NCBI GenBank assembly: GCA_039621445.1
Contig: CP154957.1
Coordinates: 10,348,409-10,412,408, forward strand
DNA: 64,000 nt
Direction: 5' to 3'
DNA from: Euglena gracilis
Taxonomy: Eukaryota > Euglenida > Euglenophyceae > Euglenales
In this document: one piece after another, positions 61,706 to 64,000 of the stretch
Position numbering within the stretch: the first letter of the stretch is position 1
How the letters are laid out: every line of letters begins with the position of its first letter
Position numbers and translations under genes: made by a program
Notes under the pieces: generated by a model
What the model was told of the DNA's origin: nothing
Databases searched by the model: none
The model's input: the letters and a program-made list of their open reading frames with translations, nothing else

Positions 61706-64000
61706 CAACCCAGAGCATTGCTAGAACACAAGTCGCACAAACATGTCACAACTGCCCAACACCCTGCTCGTATTGTTTATCCCATTTTTTTTGACATAAA
61801 AATGAAGAATTTCCACCAATTTTTTTTTCCTTTAAAGAAAAGAAAGAAAACGCAGACACACCCCAGCGTAAAATGAGCCAGGTAATGACCCACTCCATCC
61901 CTGGAATTGTTTCCAAACAGCTTCATAGTCTCCTATCAATCTTTAATCCACTTCCACCTACCAGCAAATGATAGTGACTGGCCAGTGGGCTGTGGTCATC
62001 AAGCGCTGCTCCGCTTCAAACCCAGGGATACCACCTCCGATGCCCCCAGCACCACACCCACTGTCGGCTACTTTGACAACTGCACGTCCCGCTCCGCGTA
62101 GAGCTCCGTTGCCAGACGTCCCGCTCCGTGGAGAGCTCCGTCGCCAGACGTCGTCAAGACACTCCCAAATGTGACTCCAGTGACCCCCTCTCTGGCTGTC
62201 CCCGGCAGCCCGGGCACTGGTGGTTGAGGCTGATATTTTTCCGACCCCCCCCCTTTTCGTGTCCAACAGTTACCAACATATGGCAAACCCTAGCTGTCCA
62301 CAAGCATCACATCCAGTGAACAGGAATGAACGCCTGAACCGCATATCAATGGAGACCTGAAGATGATTGACATGAAAAATAAATAAGAAAGAAAGGGAAC
62401 ACACGGGAGACGGCTGTTCTGTACGATCCGATGATCCCCCATGCTGACAAAAAAAAACAAAGAAAACATTCCTTACACATCCCTCCCAGCCTAAACCCAC
62501 CCGGGATACAGTATATCTCCAGGTTTATCGCCTAAAGGGCCTCCCCGCAGAGGAGGTTGCTGCCGCGCAGCACCAGCATCTTTGCCCTGCAACCTCTGTG
62601 GGGGCGGCTGCATTGAGAAGTGGCTTTTGGTACACTGAAGCACCGCGCCACCTTTGGACATTATTTGCAGGGATTACCTCCTCCATCGAAATCAGCCCCC
62701 CCCCCCACTGGGAAGTCATTCGGTATCACAGACCGCCGATCGGATGGAACCCCAGTTCAGCGTCAACAGCCAGTCTTTCATCCACCCCCTGTGCGGCCCA
62801 CCAGCGAGTCTGGGGCGGCCCATAGGGGACAGTTCTTTCCATTCCTCATTCCCCCTCTTTAAGGACCAACCCTGAGGACCATCTTCATACAAACATTTCA
62901 AAGTTATAGGCCGAACTCGGTCACGGTTGGGACCGAAATGGTGTAAAAATGCTCCCCTGTCAAACGCTGGTGAGGCTATGGCCCAAGGAAACCACAAGCA
63001 ATTTTCCTTCATACCATTAGCCCCTCTTTTCTAATTTTTTTTGGCATTAAGCCTAGAAATTGAATTTCTACCCGACTGTTGCTCAGTTGAATGTGCCAAG
63101 GTTTCAATATAGACCTCCCCGAGCGTAGCGTCTGCAGTATCGAGCTCACCCATCGTTTAGAACTTCTTCGGCCACAACATCACTCTGAGCCACCCCAAAG
63201 CGATCGGTCAGGGAGGAGACAATCCCGATCTCCGAGCCCAAGGCCCCACCGTCGCCCATCCCCTCAACGTGCTCGGTGGAGGACCCCCCCCCACTCGCCC
63301 ATCCCCCCCCCCGCAGCCCAGACGCAGTCCTCCATGTCGGCTACCACCGCCACCGCCCCGTCCCCGCAGCCCCCCCCCCACGTACCACACGGACAGAACC
63401 GCAGAGATGGAGCTCAACACGAGCTGTTCCAGGCGGCCAAAAGGGCCCCCTGTGATTCCCATGGTTCCTACCCCCCGGTGTGGAATGCCCCTCCTTGGCG
63501 GTAGAGACTAGCACACCTGCCTGGGTAAGGGCTCTAACGTTGTGAGATCTGGCCCCCCCCTCGGGGGCACGGTATGGCATGGCACTGACATATGCTAGCA
63601 ATGAAGGCGCCGGAACCCCCCCCCCCCCAAGGGCCAATCCTTGAACAATTCTGGGCCCACTGAGTGTCCAGTCCCCTCCCCCGCTGTGAGTATCGCCTGC
63701 CTGCCCAGACACCAATAGGCTTCCTATTGCCCCCCTCCCCCCGGGTGAGTCAATTTCAGCATGGCAGAGGCTGCGGTGTTCCTTGTACAGCCCTCTCCTC
63801 ACCCGCCATCAGAGTCTCAGCAGAAGCCAGCAGAATCTCACAGCCATTCAGTCATCCGTGGGAGTCACTCAGCAGCGCATTACTCAGTGAGCCCACGGAC
63901 CCTACCCATGGGATTGTGGGATGCTATATCTGTGTGCTGTGCACCAATATTTCCTCTTGCTCGGGTGTGTGCCAGATGACATATATCCCCCCCTGCCCAG

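Larger units (their letters stand above)
57491..64000. other. Region without an assignable gene; scattered coding-like segments
   Basis: The texture differs from the rest of the window: fewer homopolymers and no repeats I recognise. Several short plus-strand segments look exon-like and are listed separately. I could not connect them into one gene. Confidence 0.4.

Overview
The window reads as a nuclear contig of a repeat-rich alveolate, most likely a chromerid such as Chromera. The main evidence is an alveolin-type gene with EK/VPV repeats on the minus strand (29560-39635). It has canonical GT-AG introns of 41-56 bp and standard-code stops. The abundance of DIRS-type retrotransposons, palindromes, minisatellites and G/C homopolymer runs fits a large, transposon-laden protist genome. 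The species name is inference; I ran no database search.

Layout. 1-3180: no firm gene, only weak Arg/Ser-rich coding-like fragments (about 1165-2240) and a 99-bp relic of DIRS ends (2349-2447). 3181-16205: three DIRS-type tyrosine-recombinase retrotransposons. Copy 1 (minus, 3181-7646) is decayed. Copy 2 (plus, from 7893) is interrupted near its right tip by copy 3 (plus, 11582-16163), and the missing 42-bp tip of copy 2 reappears after copy 3 with no target-site duplication. All three carry gag-like, reverse transcriptase/RNase H and tyrosine recombinase coding regions, inverted terminal repeats and an internal complementary region matching both outer ends. 16206-29500: no host gene recognised; hairpins, dispersed repeats, two TIR elements with internal repeats, and an internally deleted Tc1/mariner element (28247-28956) with a 209-bp tandem duplication at its edge.

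29560-39635: the alveolin gene. Eight 5' exons (38266-39635) lie in 1.4 kb. A Tyr/Gly-rich exon and a 26-bp last exon lie 8 kb away (29560-30253). The 8-kb gap is best read as one giant intron. It holds a 2-kb TIR element with a 9-bp target-site duplication and an internal minisatellite (31839-33836), and two small TIR elements of one family, one nested in the other, each with a perfect 8-bp target-site duplication (36579-37434).

39640-54140: mostly mobile-element debris. It includes a 243-bp palindrome-bounded segment enclosing a nearly identical slice of the DIRS element (41922-42164), a 740-codon ORF of unknown family between diverged direct repeats (43188-47250), duplicated blocks at 48.8-50 kb, and a retroelement Gag-like coding region with zinc knuckles broken by an in-frame TAG and a frameshift (51938-54132). 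54141-64000: a (CCCT)n tract, a 55-bp minisatellite, and sequence with fewer G-runs and short coding-like segments that I cannot assign to a protein family.

Functionally, the one recognisable cellular gene is the alveolin, a membrane-skeleton protein. Almost everything else is selfish DNA, mostly decayed. DIRS copy 3 is the best preserved and shows the full element architecture.
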